Assembly: GCF_036492245.1 (NCBI RefSeq)
Contig: NZ_AP025286.1
Location: forward strand, 2,108,001-2,172,000
DNA length: 64,000 bases
DNA from: Treponema bryantii
GTDB taxonomy: Bacteria; Spirochaetota; Spirochaetia; Treponematales; Treponemataceae
Direction: 5' to 3'
In this document: piece after piece, positions 45,350 to 53,231 of the stretch
Numbering within the stretch: position 1 is the stretch's first letter
How the letters are laid out: each line of letters starts with the position of its first letter
Notes under the pieces: generated by a model
What the model was told of the DNA's origin: nothing
Database searches by the model: none
Seen by the model: the letters and a program-made list of their open reading frames with translations, nothing else
Position numbers and translations under genes: made by a program

Positions 45350-46567
45350 TTAGAATTTTACAGATACTTCAAATCCAAATTTATGAATAAGAATCTGATT
45401 TACAGTGGTCCAGAAATTTTGATTTGTGTTGAAATTTACAGTTGTATTATTACCAAAGAGGTCTGCAAGGATTTCATAAGAACAGTCTATACAGATATTC
45501 TTTGTTGGTTTGATAGCAAATCCTGAATTGAAGTGTAATTCAGCATCTTCACCATTCCATTCTGCTATAGATTCATTATCATTCTTTGAATAGGTAAAAG
45601 AAGGAACATCAAATGCAACACCAGCATTAAGATCGATATTCTTTTTTGTTGCATATGTAACACCAGCAGCAATTGAAGGAGTCAAACCAAATCCAAATGT
45701 ACTTGCATCTCCAGACTTTCCAAACTTAACGTCAGATTTAAGACCTGCAGAGAATCCAAAAGAAAGCGCATTTGTTGATTTTAAGATTGCCTTATAACCA
45801 AGTGGAATAGTAATTGTAAAATTACTATACTTTAAATCAGAGTCTACAGGTTTATTAAGATCCATCTCTAAACCAACATTAAATGTCTGTTCTACATTTT
45901 TAACTTTTCCGTATGGAATATCAGCTCCAACAGCGAGTTTTAAATCCCAGTCACGAGAGTCTACAGTTATTGTAGAACCACCTGTAGTTACATCTTCTTT
46001 AAGACCACCAATCAAGAAATTAATTTCTGCATAAGGAATAATTTTTGTCTTTTTGATTGCATACTCTTTCAGACCTGCTTTCAAAGCAACATCAATATAT
46101 TCATGTTTTATTGTATTTTGAGAACCATTGTCCAAATAGTACAAATTAAAAGCAAGACCTACATTACCGAAACCATATGTATTGTTAAACTGGAATTCAG
46201 AAAGAGTTGTTTCTGTTGTTTTATCACCATCAGTTGGTTTTGTTGTTTTATTCAAACCAAAATTTCCAGAGAAATAAGTACCCCAATAGAACTTTTTCAA
46301 CTGTTTAGCAAAACCGATATTATAGGTATTACCAACATTTTTAGATGATCCCATACCAAAATAAGCAAAGAACTGCTTTGGTGCAACATTAGACCAATAG
46401 TTCACATCTGTAAAATCATCAACATCATTACTAAACAAACCTGCAGTAGATTCTTTTGTTTTTGAAACAGGTGTTCTTGGCTCCGGTTTTGGATTTGCCT
46501 GTGCAAACAAACCAAAACTGAGTACAGCAACTGCTGCAACTGTTGTAATTTTCTTAATAGAAATCAT
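45350..46567 (-). CDS. Outer-membrane beta-barrel protein
   Basis: This 405-residue protein has a signal peptide (ITTVAAVAVLSFGLFAQA). The mature part alternates hydrophobic and polar residues with many aromatic strand ends, and the last residue is Phe ('FGFEVSVKF'), the usual barrel assembly signal. It resembles treponemal outer-membrane proteins of the porin or adhesin type, but no specific family is recognised. AAGGAG lies before the ATG at 46567. It has its own promoter, a leader hairpin and a very strong terminator, suggesting abundant, independently regulated expression. It is inserted between rpsO and pnp. Confidence 0.78.
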   Translation of the reverse strand: MISIKKITTVAAVAVLSFGLFAQANPKPEPRTPVSKTKESTAGLFSNDVDDFTDVNYWSNVAPKQFFAYFGMGSSKNVGNTYNIGFAKQLKKFYWGTYFSGNFGLNKTTKPTDGDKTTETTLSEFQFNNTYGFGNVGLAFNLYYLDNGSQNTIKHEYIDVALKAGLKEYAIKKTKIIPYAEINFLIGGLKEDVTTGGSTITVDSRDWDLKLAVGADIPYGKVKNVEQTFNVGLEMDLNKPVDSDLKYSNFTITIPLGYKAILKSTNALSFGFSAGLKSDVKFGKSGDASTFGFGLTPSIAAGVTYATKKNIDLNAGVAFDVPSFTYSKNDNESIAEWNGEDAELHFNSGFAIKPTKNICIDCSYEILADLFGNNTTVNFNTNQNFWTTVNQILIHKFGFEVSVKF

Positions 46568-46584
46568 ATTAATCTCCTTTTCAG

Positions 46585-46614
46585 AGTTTTGCCCTATATA
46601 CAAATAGCAAAACT
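46585..46614 (-). promoter_or_regulatory. Leader hairpin of the outer-membrane protein gene
   Basis: AGTTTTGC and GCAAAACT form a perfect eight-base stem with a 14-base loop, ending ten bases before AAGGAG. It lies within the predicted 5' leader and could stabilise the message or regulate translation. Confidence 0.45.
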
Positions 46615-46630
46615 TCTAAATTGTTGGAAA

Positions 46631-46659
46631 ACTATATAACATTAAGAAAAATAAGTAAA
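46631..46659 (-). promoter_or_regulatory. Promoter of the outer-membrane protein gene
   Basis: TTTACT (46654-46659), 17 bases, TATAGT (46631-46636) on the minus strand. The leader to the ATG is about 57 bases. Confidence 0.55.
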
Positions 46660-46693
46660 TACTTGTGAAATTATAAAAAAGTTTTATATTTAA

Positions 46694-46731
46694 GAAAAAA
46701 AATCCCGCGCAACGTGAAGCTGGCGGGATTT
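46694..46731 (-). terminator. Rho-independent terminator of rpsO
   Basis: ATCCCGC/GCGGGAT arms (46702-46708 and 46723-46729), then a run of eight T on the minus strand. It lies about 60 bases after the rpsO stop. Confidence 0.88.
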
Positions 46732-46737
46732 GTTGAG

Positions 46738-46776
46738 ATGCTGATCCTGAAACAAGTTCAGGATGACATTCAGCAT
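46738..46776. repeat. REP-like double-stem palindrome after rpsO
   Basis: ATGCTGA/TCAGCAT outer arms enclose a perfect TCCTGAA-ACAAG-TTCAGGA hairpin. This CTGAAACAAGTTCAGGATGAC-type unit resembles dispersed palindromes seen between genes in many bacteria. Only one copy is visible in the window. Confidence 0.7.
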
Positions 46777-46792
46777 GACACGAAGGTAAAAA

Positions 46793-47062
46793 CTACTTTC
46801 TGAGTCCGAGCTCTTTAATGAATGCACGGTAACCCTCGAGGTCTGTGCGTTCGTAGTAACGGAGCATCTTGCGGCGCTGTCCTACAACCTTGAGGAGAGC
46901 ACGTTTTGCATTAGCGTCCTTTGGGAACTGCTTGTTGTGCTCTGTGAGCTGCTGAACACGCTGTGTCATGATAGCGATCTGAACCTTTACATTACCTGTA
47001 TCAGTTTCTTTTGCGCCGTACTTCTTTACTGTTGCTGAAGTAGCTTCTTTTGTAAGTGCCAT
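46793..47062 (-). CDS. rpsO: 30S ribosomal protein S15
   Basis: This 89-residue protein binds 16S rRNA in the central domain and bridges to 23S rRNA. The conserved segments 'ETDTGNVKVQIAIMTQRVQQL' in part and 'LKVVGQRRKMLRYYERTDLE' are present, and the length is standard. AGGGG lies about seven bases before the ATG. The roughly 120-base leader has several hairpins and may carry an S15 autoregulatory site, as in many bacteria. Codon use is C- and G-rich, as expected for a highly expressed gene. The downstream gene is not pnp but an outer-membrane protein. Confidence 0.97.
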   Translation of the reverse strand: MALTKEATSATVKKYGAKETDTGNVKVQIAIMTQRVQQLTEHNKQFPKDANAKRALLKVVGQRRKMLRYYERTDLEGYRAFIKELGLRK

Positions 47063-47183
47063 ATTGGAACCCCTGAAAAATTATATGATTTCCAGCCAGG
47101 CCGGAAACTCTGTCTGAGCGGAAGTTCTGCAGGTCAAATCCTGGGTTTCTAGGAAGTAATCACAGAACATTCGTAAAACAGAT
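47063..47183 (-). promoter_or_regulatory. Structured rpsO leader, candidate S15 autoregulatory RNA
   Basis: GTTCTG/CAGAAC (47163-47168 with 47124-47129) encloses a CAGG/CCTG hairpin (47130-47143), and TTTCC/GGAAA (47089-47107) forms another near the start codon. S15 leaders are known in several phyla, with different folds; similarity to a known class was not tested. Confidence 0.4.
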
Positions 47184-47189
47184 TTTATT

Positions 47190-47218
47190 ATTTTATTGGA
47201 AATGAATAATTTAATCAA
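47190..47218 (-). promoter_or_regulatory. Promoter of rpsO
   Basis: TTGATT (47213-47218), 17 bases, TAAAAT (47190-47195) on the minus strand; identical hexamers and spacing to the pnp promoter. Confidence 0.6.
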
Positions 47219-47233
47219 CATATTCGATTTTAA

Positions 47234-47262
47234 TTTACATCAGCTTTTTATTGTCTTATACT
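47234..47262 (+). promoter_or_regulatory. Promoter of the EAL-domain gene
   Basis: TTTACA (47234-47239), 17 bases, TATACT (47257-47262); each hexamer matches the consensus at five of six positions. An ATACT-TTT-AGTAT palindrome overlaps the -10 and predicted start. Confidence 0.6.
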
Positions 47263-47297
47263 TTTAGTATTGCTTTTTAATATTTTTGGAGAACTGG

Positions 47298-48968
47298 ATG
47301 AAGTATTTGACTCGAAAAAATCTGCGGCTTTTGATTTTATCACTTTTAGGAATCGGGTGTATCATTGCACTTAGATATTCGGGAAAAAATCCAGCACCGT
47401 TCTTCCAGTTTTTATCATTAAAAATCCCTTCCAATACTAAAAATGGAATTATTTCTGGTTCATTATCGCTTATCTGCTTTCTTCTTGTTTTTACAGATTA
47501 TAAAAAAGGATTTAGAATCGGTCTTGCACTTAATTTAATTTCCGGAGCAAATCTACTTTTTGGAATGATTATGAGCAATTCCATTATATCTATGCCGGGC
47601 CTGGTAACCAGCATAGTATCACTGGTAACCCTCGTAACTTTTTATTCTTTCTACAGACGACTTGCAGTAAGTAACCTTACAGACTATATTACATCACAAG
47701 GAAACCGCCGAAGCTATGTAAAAGAAATCAATGAACATATAGAAGCAAAAAAATCCTTTACCCTGGCTTGTATTGAACTTGAAGATTTTAAACATACAAA
47801 TGATGTATATGGTATTCAGACTGGAGACTACCTGATTAAAAAGACAGCAGAAAAACTTTCTTCTATATTAGATAAGAAAGATAAGATGTTCCGTATTACA
47901 GGTTCAAAACTGGCTATTCTTTTTGAACCAGGAGAATCTCCAGAAGAACGGCTGAAAAGTGTAATAATTCCGGAAACTATTATTGTTCCATCTGAAGATG
48001 AAACTTTAACCGAAACAACCTGTAATATTTCTTTAGGAGCTGGTGTAGTTTATTCTCACCCTCCATACAATTATAAAAACACAGCCTCTTCTATTCTGAG
48101 AAATGCTGAAACAGCTCTTGCTGCTACCCGTAACCTGGCCGATAACAGAATCTGTATTTTTAATGAAAATATGGAAAACAATGATGCAAAACAGCGTGAA
48201 GCAGAATTCCTTGTAAAAGAAGGTCTTAAAAATAATTATTTTTATCTTGTATATCAGCCTCAGTTTACAACTGCAGAAAAAAAACTTCGCGGCTTTGAAA
48301 CTTTAATCCGCTGCAGAAAACCTGATTGCTCTATTGTCAGTCCTGTAGACTTTATTCCTGCCGCAGAAAAATCAAATCTTATTATGAAGATTGATGATTT
48401 TGTGCTTCAAACTGCCATGAGGGAATTTAAACCTGTGCTAGAAAACAATGAAAAAGAATTGATTATTTCTATAAATATATCTGCTAAAACCATGGGCAGC
48501 AAAGACTTTGTAAGCAGACTAAAATCTTTTATTGATGAAATTCAGTTCCCTACAGATAGTCTTGAACTGGAAATTACTGAATACTCTTTCTTTGAATCTT
48601 TAGAAACAACCATTTCAAATATCAAGCAGCTTCGGGAAATGGGAGTACATATTGCACTTGATGATTTTGGTACCGGTTATACTTCTATCAAAACCCTTAT
48701 GACACTTCCTATCAATATTCTTAAGATTGATAAGAGTCTTATTGATGATATTGAAACAAGTCAGAGCATGCGTGATGTTGTAGACTCTGTTATTTACATG
48801 GGACATGTTATGAATTGCGAAGTTGTATCTGAAGGTGTTGAAAAAGAATCTCAAATTGATATTTTGAATGAACATAAATGCGACTTTATTCAGGGCTTTA
48901 TCTGGGGTAAGCCTATTGATTTTGAAGAAGCAAAGACTATGTGCAATCAGGAAGAGTTTGGGATATAA
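47298..48968 (+). CDS. Membrane EAL-domain protein with degenerate GGDEF
   Basis: This 556-residue protein has four membrane helices (about 10-115), a GGDEF-like domain (about 125-285) and an EAL domain (about 300-550). The diguanylate cyclase signature is replaced by RITGSKLAILF, so synthesis of c-di-GMP is not expected. The EAL part keeps 'GFETLIR' (ETL for EAL), NIS, 'LELEITE', 'LDDFGTGYTS', 'LKIDKSLI', 'SEGVEKESQ' and 'QGFIWGKP', so phosphodiesterase activity is likely. The ATG at 47298 follows GGAG. The degenerate domain may bind GTP to regulate the EAL domain. Its stop abuts the ribF stop on the other strand. Confidence 0.85.
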   Translation: MKYLTRKNLRLLILSLLGIGCIIALRYSGKNPAPFFQFLSLKIPSNTKNGIISGSLSLICFLLVFTDYKKGFRIGLALNLISGANLLFGMIMSNSIISMPGLVTSIVSLVTLVTFYSFYRRLAVSNLTDYITSQGNRRSYVKEINEHIEAKKSFTLACIELEDFKHTNDVYGIQTGDYLIKKTAEKLSSILDKKDKMFRITGSKLAILFEPGESPEERLKSVIIPETIIVPSEDETLTETTCNISLGAGVVYSHPPYNYKNTASSILRNAETALAATRNLADNRICIFNENMENNDAKQREAEFLVKEGLKNNYFYLVYQPQFTTAEKKLRGFETLIRCRKPDCSIVSPVDFIPAAEKSNLIMKIDDFVLQTAMREFKPVLENNEKELIISINISAKTMGSKDFVSRLKSFIDEIQFPTDSLELEITEYSFFESLETTISNIKQLREMGVHIALDDFGTGYTSIKTLMTLPINILKIDKSLIDDIETSQSMRDVVDSVIYMGHVMNCEVVSEGVEKESQIDILNEHKCDFIQGFIWGKPIDFEEAKTMCNQEEFGI

Positions 48969-49730
48969 TTATATAAACTTTACGGAATTACAGTCCGGGA
49001 GTCCTACAATCTTTCCATCTTTTATTTCCAGTCGGACAAGCTCCCCTTTTTCATTTTCGGTACGATAAAGACCATCCGGTGGAAGCAGCTGAGAACAATT
49101 TGAATCACGTTTAAAAGCTGCAACATCAAGTTCAAAAGGCCTTTCCAAAAGTTCCTGAGCAGTTGTAAAAAAGCCTCGGCTGAGCATTGTTCTGATATAA
49201 GATGAACTTATGCGTTCTTCTTCATCAGTTCCTTCTCTAAAATATACAGGATCTACAAAAATTGTCTCAACATTATTTTTTTCTGCCCAGTAACGGATAG
49301 CCTGAGCATCGGTTGCCCCCTTAAAGCCGCAGCGGAAATCAATACCTTCTGCCAGAAGCTCCATATTGCAAACATTTAACAGAATATTCAGATAATCAGC
49401 ACCCATCATACAGGCAAAAGAATCATCAAAATCTACTATAATAACAAAATCAATTCCCAAGTCTTCAAAAAGTTTAAGACGCTGGTTCAGTGTTGTGATA
49501 TCGCCCTTATAATCGCTGCTATGTTTTATACCTGGCAGCGGGCGTGAAAATGTAACAACTCCGGCAGAAAGCCCCTTAGAACGGCATGCCTCAATAAGAG
49601 CTGAAAGCAGTTTTCTGTGTCCCTTATGAAGCCCGTCAAAACATCCCGTAGAAAGGCCAGTTTTTGGGAACTCAGCAGAAGATTCTCCGTTCAAAATTGC
49701 TAAAATATCATTCCATGTGTAGATTTTCAT
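48969..49730 (-). CDS. ribF: RibF-like FMN adenylyltransferase lacking the riboflavin kinase domain
   Basis: This 253-residue protein has the nucleotidylyltransferase motif 'GCFDGLHKGHRKLL' near residue 25 and the RibF-type 'ISSSYIRTMLSRG' near 175. Full RibF proteins are about 310 residues with a C-terminal riboflavin kinase domain. Here only about 55 residues follow, and the kinase motifs are not visible, so the protein may only turn FMN into FAD. The ATG at 49730 starts a normal N-terminus; the frame open further upstream is AT-rich and has no start signal. No Shine-Dalgarno is seen; TATTAT ends six bases before the ATG. Confidence 0.75.
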   Translation of the reverse strand: MKIYTWNDILAILNGESSAEFPKTGLSTGCFDGLHKGHRKLLSALIEACRSKGLSAGVVTFSRPLPGIKHSSDYKGDITTLNQRLKLFEDLGIDFVIIVDFDDSFACMMGADYLNILLNVCNMELLAEGIDFRCGFKGATDAQAIRYWAEKNNVETIFVDPVYFREGTDEEERISSSYIRTMLSRGFFTTAQELLERPFELDVAAFKRDSNCSQLLPPDGLYRTENEKGELVRLEIKDGKIVGLPDCNSVKFI

Positions 49731-49736
49731 ATATTT

Positions 49737-49742
49737 ATAATA
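49737..49742 (-). promoter_or_regulatory. Candidate -10 box just before ribF
   Basis: TATTAT on the minus strand ends six bases before the ribF ATG, with no ribosome binding site between them. AT-rich context makes chance possible. Confidence 0.3.
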
Positions 49743-49748
49743 TAACAC

Positions 49749-49777
49749 TTTACTAATAAATAAAATAGTTATATAAT
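49749..49777 (+). promoter_or_regulatory. Promoter of ilvE
   Basis: TTTACT (49749-49754), 17 bases, TATAAT (49772-49777). The leader of about 45 bases contains a CTTTAG/CTAAAG hairpin (49797-49813) just before the GGAGG site. Confidence 0.65.
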
Positions 49778-49828
49778 ATTTAGTGTAAATAAACTTCTTT
49801 AGTATTTCTAAAGTTTTGGAGGCTAATA

Positions 49829-50854
49829 ATGGCAACTAAAAAATTGGACTGGGGCAACTTGCCTTTCGGCTACATGGAGACTTCTAAAAGTTATGTAGCA
49901 AACTGGAAAAACGGTGAATGGGATGAAGGAAAACTCACTTCTGACCATACAATCAAAATCAATGAATGTGCCGGCGTATTGCAGTACGCACAGACCTGTT
50001 TTGAAGGCCTTAAAGCATATACAACTGAACACGGCGATATCGTAACATTCCGCCCTGATTTAAACGCTGAGCGTATGGAAAACTCTTGTAAGCGTCTTGA
50101 GATGCCAGTTTTCCCAAAAGAGCGCTTTATTGAAGCTGTTCTTCAGACTATTGAAGCAAATAAGGATTGGGTTCCACCTTATGGAAGCGGTGCTACTCTT
50201 TACATTCGTCCATATATGTTCGGTTCAAGCGCAGTTATCGGTGTAAAACCAGCTGATGAATATCAGTTCCGCATTCTCGTAACTCCTGTTGGCCCATATT
50301 TCAAAGGCGGAGTTAAGCCTATTAAGGTTCGCCTTTCAGACCTCGATCGTGCAGCTCCTCACGGAACTGGTGATATTAAGGCTGGTTTGAACTATGCTAT
50401 GTCTCTGCATAACATCGTAGACGCTCACAACAACGGCTATGCAGAAAATATGTATCTTGATCCTGCTACTCACACTTACCTCGAGGAAACAGGTGGAGCA
50501 AACATACTCTTCATCACAAAGGACGGAAAGCTTGTTACTCCAAAATCTGATTCTATTCTTCCTTCTATTACTCGCCGCTCACTTGTAATTGTTGCAAAAG
50601 AATACTTGAAGATGGAAGTTGAAGAACGTAAGATTAACAAAGATGAACTTGCAGACTTCGTAGAATGCGGTCTTTGTGGTACTGCAGCTGTAATTTCTCC
50701 AGTTGGCGAAATCGATGATCACGGAAAGCAGATTATCTACAACGAAGGAAAACAGGAAATGGGTCCAAAGTTGAAGGAAATCTATGATACTTTGACAGGT
50801 ATTCAGATGGGTAGACTCCCTGCTCCTGAGGGATGGGTTTATACAATCAACTAA
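49829..50854 (+). CDS. ilvE: Branched-chain amino acid aminotransferase
   Basis: This 341-residue PLP enzyme of fold type IV transfers amino groups between glutamate and the keto acids of valine, leucine and isoleucine. The PLP lysine lies in 'GTGDIKAGLNYA' near residue 190, and 'LYIRPYMFGSSAVIGV' and 'YLEETGGANILFI' are the usual conserved segments of the long IlvE type. GGAGG precedes the ATG by seven bases. Other branched-chain genes are not nearby. A strong bidirectional terminator follows within 30 bases. Confidence 0.93.
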   Translation: MATKKLDWGNLPFGYMETSKSYVANWKNGEWDEGKLTSDHTIKINECAGVLQYAQTCFEGLKAYTTEHGDIVTFRPDLNAERMENSCKRLEMPVFPKERFIEAVLQTIEANKDWVPPYGSGATLYIRPYMFGSSAVIGVKPADEYQFRILVTPVGPYFKGGVKPIKVRLSDLDRAAPHGTGDIKAGLNYAMSLHNIVDAHNNGYAENMYLDPATHTYLEETGGANILFITKDGKLVTPKSDSILPSITRRSLVIVAKEYLKMEVEERKINKDELADFVECGLCGTAAVISPVGEIDDHGKQIIYNEGKQEMGPKLKEIYDTLTGIQMGRLPAPEGWVYTIN

Positions 50855-50880
50855 AATAAATTAAACTCTGTGAGAGACAT

Positions 50881-50910
50881 AAAAAAACGGTGGCTAAGCC
50901 ACCGTTTTTT
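50881..50910. terminator. Bidirectional terminator between ilvE and the SPOR gene
   Basis: Seven A, CGGTGGC-TAA-GCCACCG, six T. The symmetric A and T runs suit both converging genes. Confidence 0.93.
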
Positions 50911-50912
50911 GT

Positions 50913-52583
50913 TTAGCGTACCTTTCTTAAGAACGCATCTTTGAATCCATAGCTCTTAAATCTTTCAAGAACTACCTTATATTCATCCATAGTTACAGGT
51001 CCAACGAGAACCTGCTTTTTATTACCACCTGCCATTGGCACGATTGTAATCGGATAATTTGTTCCATACTTATTTATTACTTCAAGAATGTTATCATCAG
51101 AAGCATAAACTGCAATCTGAATATAATACTTTCCAGATTCAAGGTCTTTCAGGCTTGGAACCATGTACTTCTCATAAGAAGTTGCATCACCAGTTGAAAG
51201 TCTATTTTCTACAGGATTTACAGGAATAACAGGCGTAACAGCCTTTGTACTTTCAGAAGGAAGTGGTGTCAGAGTAATTGCTTCTTCAATTTCATCAATA
51301 TCATTTTCAGCAATTAAGTCTTCAACTTCATCTTCTTCTGCTGGTGTTTCCGGAGGATTTGAATCTGCAGGAACAAGTACAATTGCTTCATATTCATCAG
51401 AATCAAGAGATTCTTCATCGAAGGCTTCTTCTGCAGGTGTTTCTTCCTCTGGTAATTCCTCAGGCAATTCTTCCGGTAACTCTTCTGTTATAGATTCCTC
51501 TTCAAATGCTTCTTCAGCTGGAGATTCTTCTTCTAATTCTTCTGCAGCAGGAACATCTTCTTCTGTAAACTCTTCAGCAGGAGTTTCTGCTTCTTCTGCA
51601 GGAAGTTCATCTAATCCTTCATCATCAAATGCTTCTTCTTCGGCTTTTTCTTCTTCTGCAAGAGCATCTAGAGTTTCTTCTGCATATTCTTCTGAAGCAT
51701 CAGCTTCTTCAGTCTCTGCTAACTCTTCAGTTTCTTCTAATAGTTCTTCCTCAAGAGCTTCCTCATCAGGAGTTTCTTCTTCCTCTGCAGCTTCAGATTC
51801 CTCAGCTACAGCCTCTTCTTCAGCAGGTTCTTCTTCTGGGATTCCTTCATCATCAAAGGCTTCTTCTTCAAACGCTTCTGCTTCCTCTTCAGGTTCTTCA
51901 AAGTTTTCTTCAGATTCTTCAGTTTCCTCTGATTCTTCTAGAGTCAGGGCCTCTTCTTCAATAGCTTCAGATTCTTCCTCTTCAAAAGCTTCTTCTTCCA
52001 CTGATTCTTCTGCTTCTTCAGCAAAATCAGCATTTTCTTCTGTTTCTGGTTCAGCTTCTTCCTGTTCAGCCTCTGCTTCTTCTTCCGAAGCTTCTTCTGC
52101 AGGAACTTCAGCTTCAGCTTCCTCTGTTTTATCATCAAAAGCATCTGAATTTTCTTCAGTGCTTATATTTTCAAAGTTTTCATCATCCCAGTCTTCAATC
52201 TCAGAAGCAGACTTAGAAATCACTGCGTTACCATAAACACGCTCATCCTGACCAGAACGCTTTGTAATCTTTACGATATTATTTGCGCCCTTATCAATTC
52301 CCATTGCATCAGCTGCTTCAGGAGAGAGCATAATTGCAACACCTTCAGAAGGGTCAAGTGCACCAATTACAAGCAGATCAACTGTTTTATCTCCTGCAAT
52401 ATTTGTTACACTGATTATATCACCCGGAAGGTAGCCTACAGTTTTAGCAAAAAGTCCCTGTGGGAAAACTCCTTCTTCAACAACTATAGCCCTTCCATCT
52501 AAAGAAGGACTGAATGATGCGAACATAAGACATCCTGCAGTTACTACAAGAATTCTGAAAATGTTTTTAATTTTATTTTTCAT
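50913..52583 (-). CDS. SPOR-domain protein with very acidic central region
   Basis: This protein of about 556 residues has an N-terminal signal or anchor (IFRILVVTAGCLMFASFSP), a compact beta domain (about 30-110, 'LPGDIISVTNIAGDKTVDLL') that recalls a double-psi barrel, and a central stretch (about 130-425) dominated by Glu with Ala, Ser and Pro. The C-terminal SPOR domain (about 480-556, 'YYIQIAVYASDDN') normally binds denuded glycan at the septum. The acidic stretch has partial repeats such as EEAFDDEG and ELPEELPEELPEEE. It is probably a periplasmic, cell-division-linked protein. The start is uncertain between 52583 and 52595. Confidence 0.78.
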   Translation of the reverse strand: MKNKIKNIFRILVVTAGCLMFASFSPSLDGRAIVVEEGVFPQGLFAKTVGYLPGDIISVTNIAGDKTVDLLVIGALDPSEGVAIMLSPEAADAMGIDKGANNIVKITKRSGQDERVYGNAVISKSASEIEDWDDENFENISTEENSDAFDDKTEEAEAEVPAEEASEEEAEAEQEEAEPETEENADFAEEAEESVEEEAFEEEESEAIEEEALTLEESEETEESEENFEEPEEEAEAFEEEAFDDEGIPEEEPAEEEAVAEESEAAEEEETPDEEALEEELLEETEELAETEEADASEEYAEETLDALAEEEKAEEEAFDDEGLDELPAEEAETPAEEFTEEDVPAAEELEEESPAEEAFEEESITEELPEELPEELPEEETPAEEAFDEESLDSDEYEAIVLVPADSNPPETPAEEDEVEDLIAENDIDEIEEAITLTPLPSESTKAVTPVIPVNPVENRLSTGDATSYEKYMVPSLKDLESGKYYIQIAVYASDDNILEVINKYGTNYPITIVPMAGGNKKQVLVGPVTMDEYKVVLERFKSYGFKDAFLRKVR

Positions 52584-52597
52584 ACCCCTACCCATCC

Positions 52598-53104
52598 TTA
52601 GGCTTTATATGCTCTTAATTCTTTACTTATCGCATTAACCAAATCTGATGAAATCTTCGCCAGATTATTTTTCTTTGTACGGTCAATTTTTATATTTTTC
52701 ATTGATTTATCTGCAAACTTTTTTCCAGTCTTTACGGAAGTAATTGAAAAACCTATCTCACAAAGATCTGAACTTGCACTTAAAGTATCATCGTTGCGCT
52801 CATAATAAAGTCTTATCTGAATGAAGAAATCAGAATAACCATTAAAGGCATCGCCCTGACCGATTTTATAAAGCTTTTCATCCTGTGCGGCAGATTCAGA
52901 AATTGCTGCATCTGAATTAGTTACTATAAAACCGTACTCAAAGAAATTATTGAGCACTGAATCTTCTATTGTCATTGAATCTTCCGAAACGCAGTCCAGG
53001 CAATCGTCATGCTGAACAATCTGAAAAGAAATCTGATTGGCAAAGCACAGCGAAGTTCCGAAAAGCAGAACGGCTAATATACTAAGTCTTTTAAGTTTCC
53101 CCAT
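52598..53104 (-). CDS. Small exported protein, unknown function
   Basis: This 168-residue protein has a signal peptide (LSILAVLLFGTSLCFA) and a mixed alpha-beta body with a CLDC pair near residue 35 that could form a disulfide or bind metal. The C-terminal half ('LAKISSDLVNAISKELRAYKA') is helical. I do not recognise a family. I start at the ATG at 53104, with GGGG about seven bases upstream, because the earlier in-frame start adds a non-signal-like tail. It lies 14 bases before the SPOR gene and is probably cotranscribed with it. Confidence 0.68.
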   Translation of the reverse strand: MGKLKRLSILAVLLFGTSLCFANQISFQIVQHDDCLDCVSEDSMTIEDSVLNNFFEYGFIVTNSDAAISESAAQDEKLYKIGQGDAFNGYSDFFIQIRLYYERNDDTLSASSDLCEIGFSITSVKTGKKFADKSMKNIKIDRTKKNNLAKISSDLVNAISKELRAYKA

Positions 53105-53183
53105 GAAACACCCCGAATATTTATCGACTATCATTATTTTCATCGGAAAAAAAAAGAGTCGGGTTTAGAGTTTTTTTACAACG

Positions 53184-53212
53184 TTGCGAAATTAGCATGC
53201 ATGTGGTAAAAT
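53184..53212 (+). promoter_or_regulatory. Promoter of the sugar-nucleotide/xanthine-dehydrogenase-like operon
   Basis: TTGCGA (53184-53189), 17 bases, TAAAAT (53207-53212), 20 bases before the ATG at 53232, which has AAGGG upstream. Confidence 0.55.
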
Positions 53213-53231
53213 ATTCAAAAGGGTTGGGAAA

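Noticed and set aside
47101-47160. A tRNA T-arm-like GCAGGTCAAATCCTG in the rpsO leader
   Set aside because: No acceptor stem, anticodon arm or D arm of suitable spacing surrounds it; it fits better as one stem of the S15 leader.
51278-52144. Long open frames rich in Leu, Gln or Lys opposite and within the acidic SPOR gene
   Set aside because: They are shadows of GAA/GAG-rich coding sequence in other frames, with no ribosome binding sites or recognisable domains.
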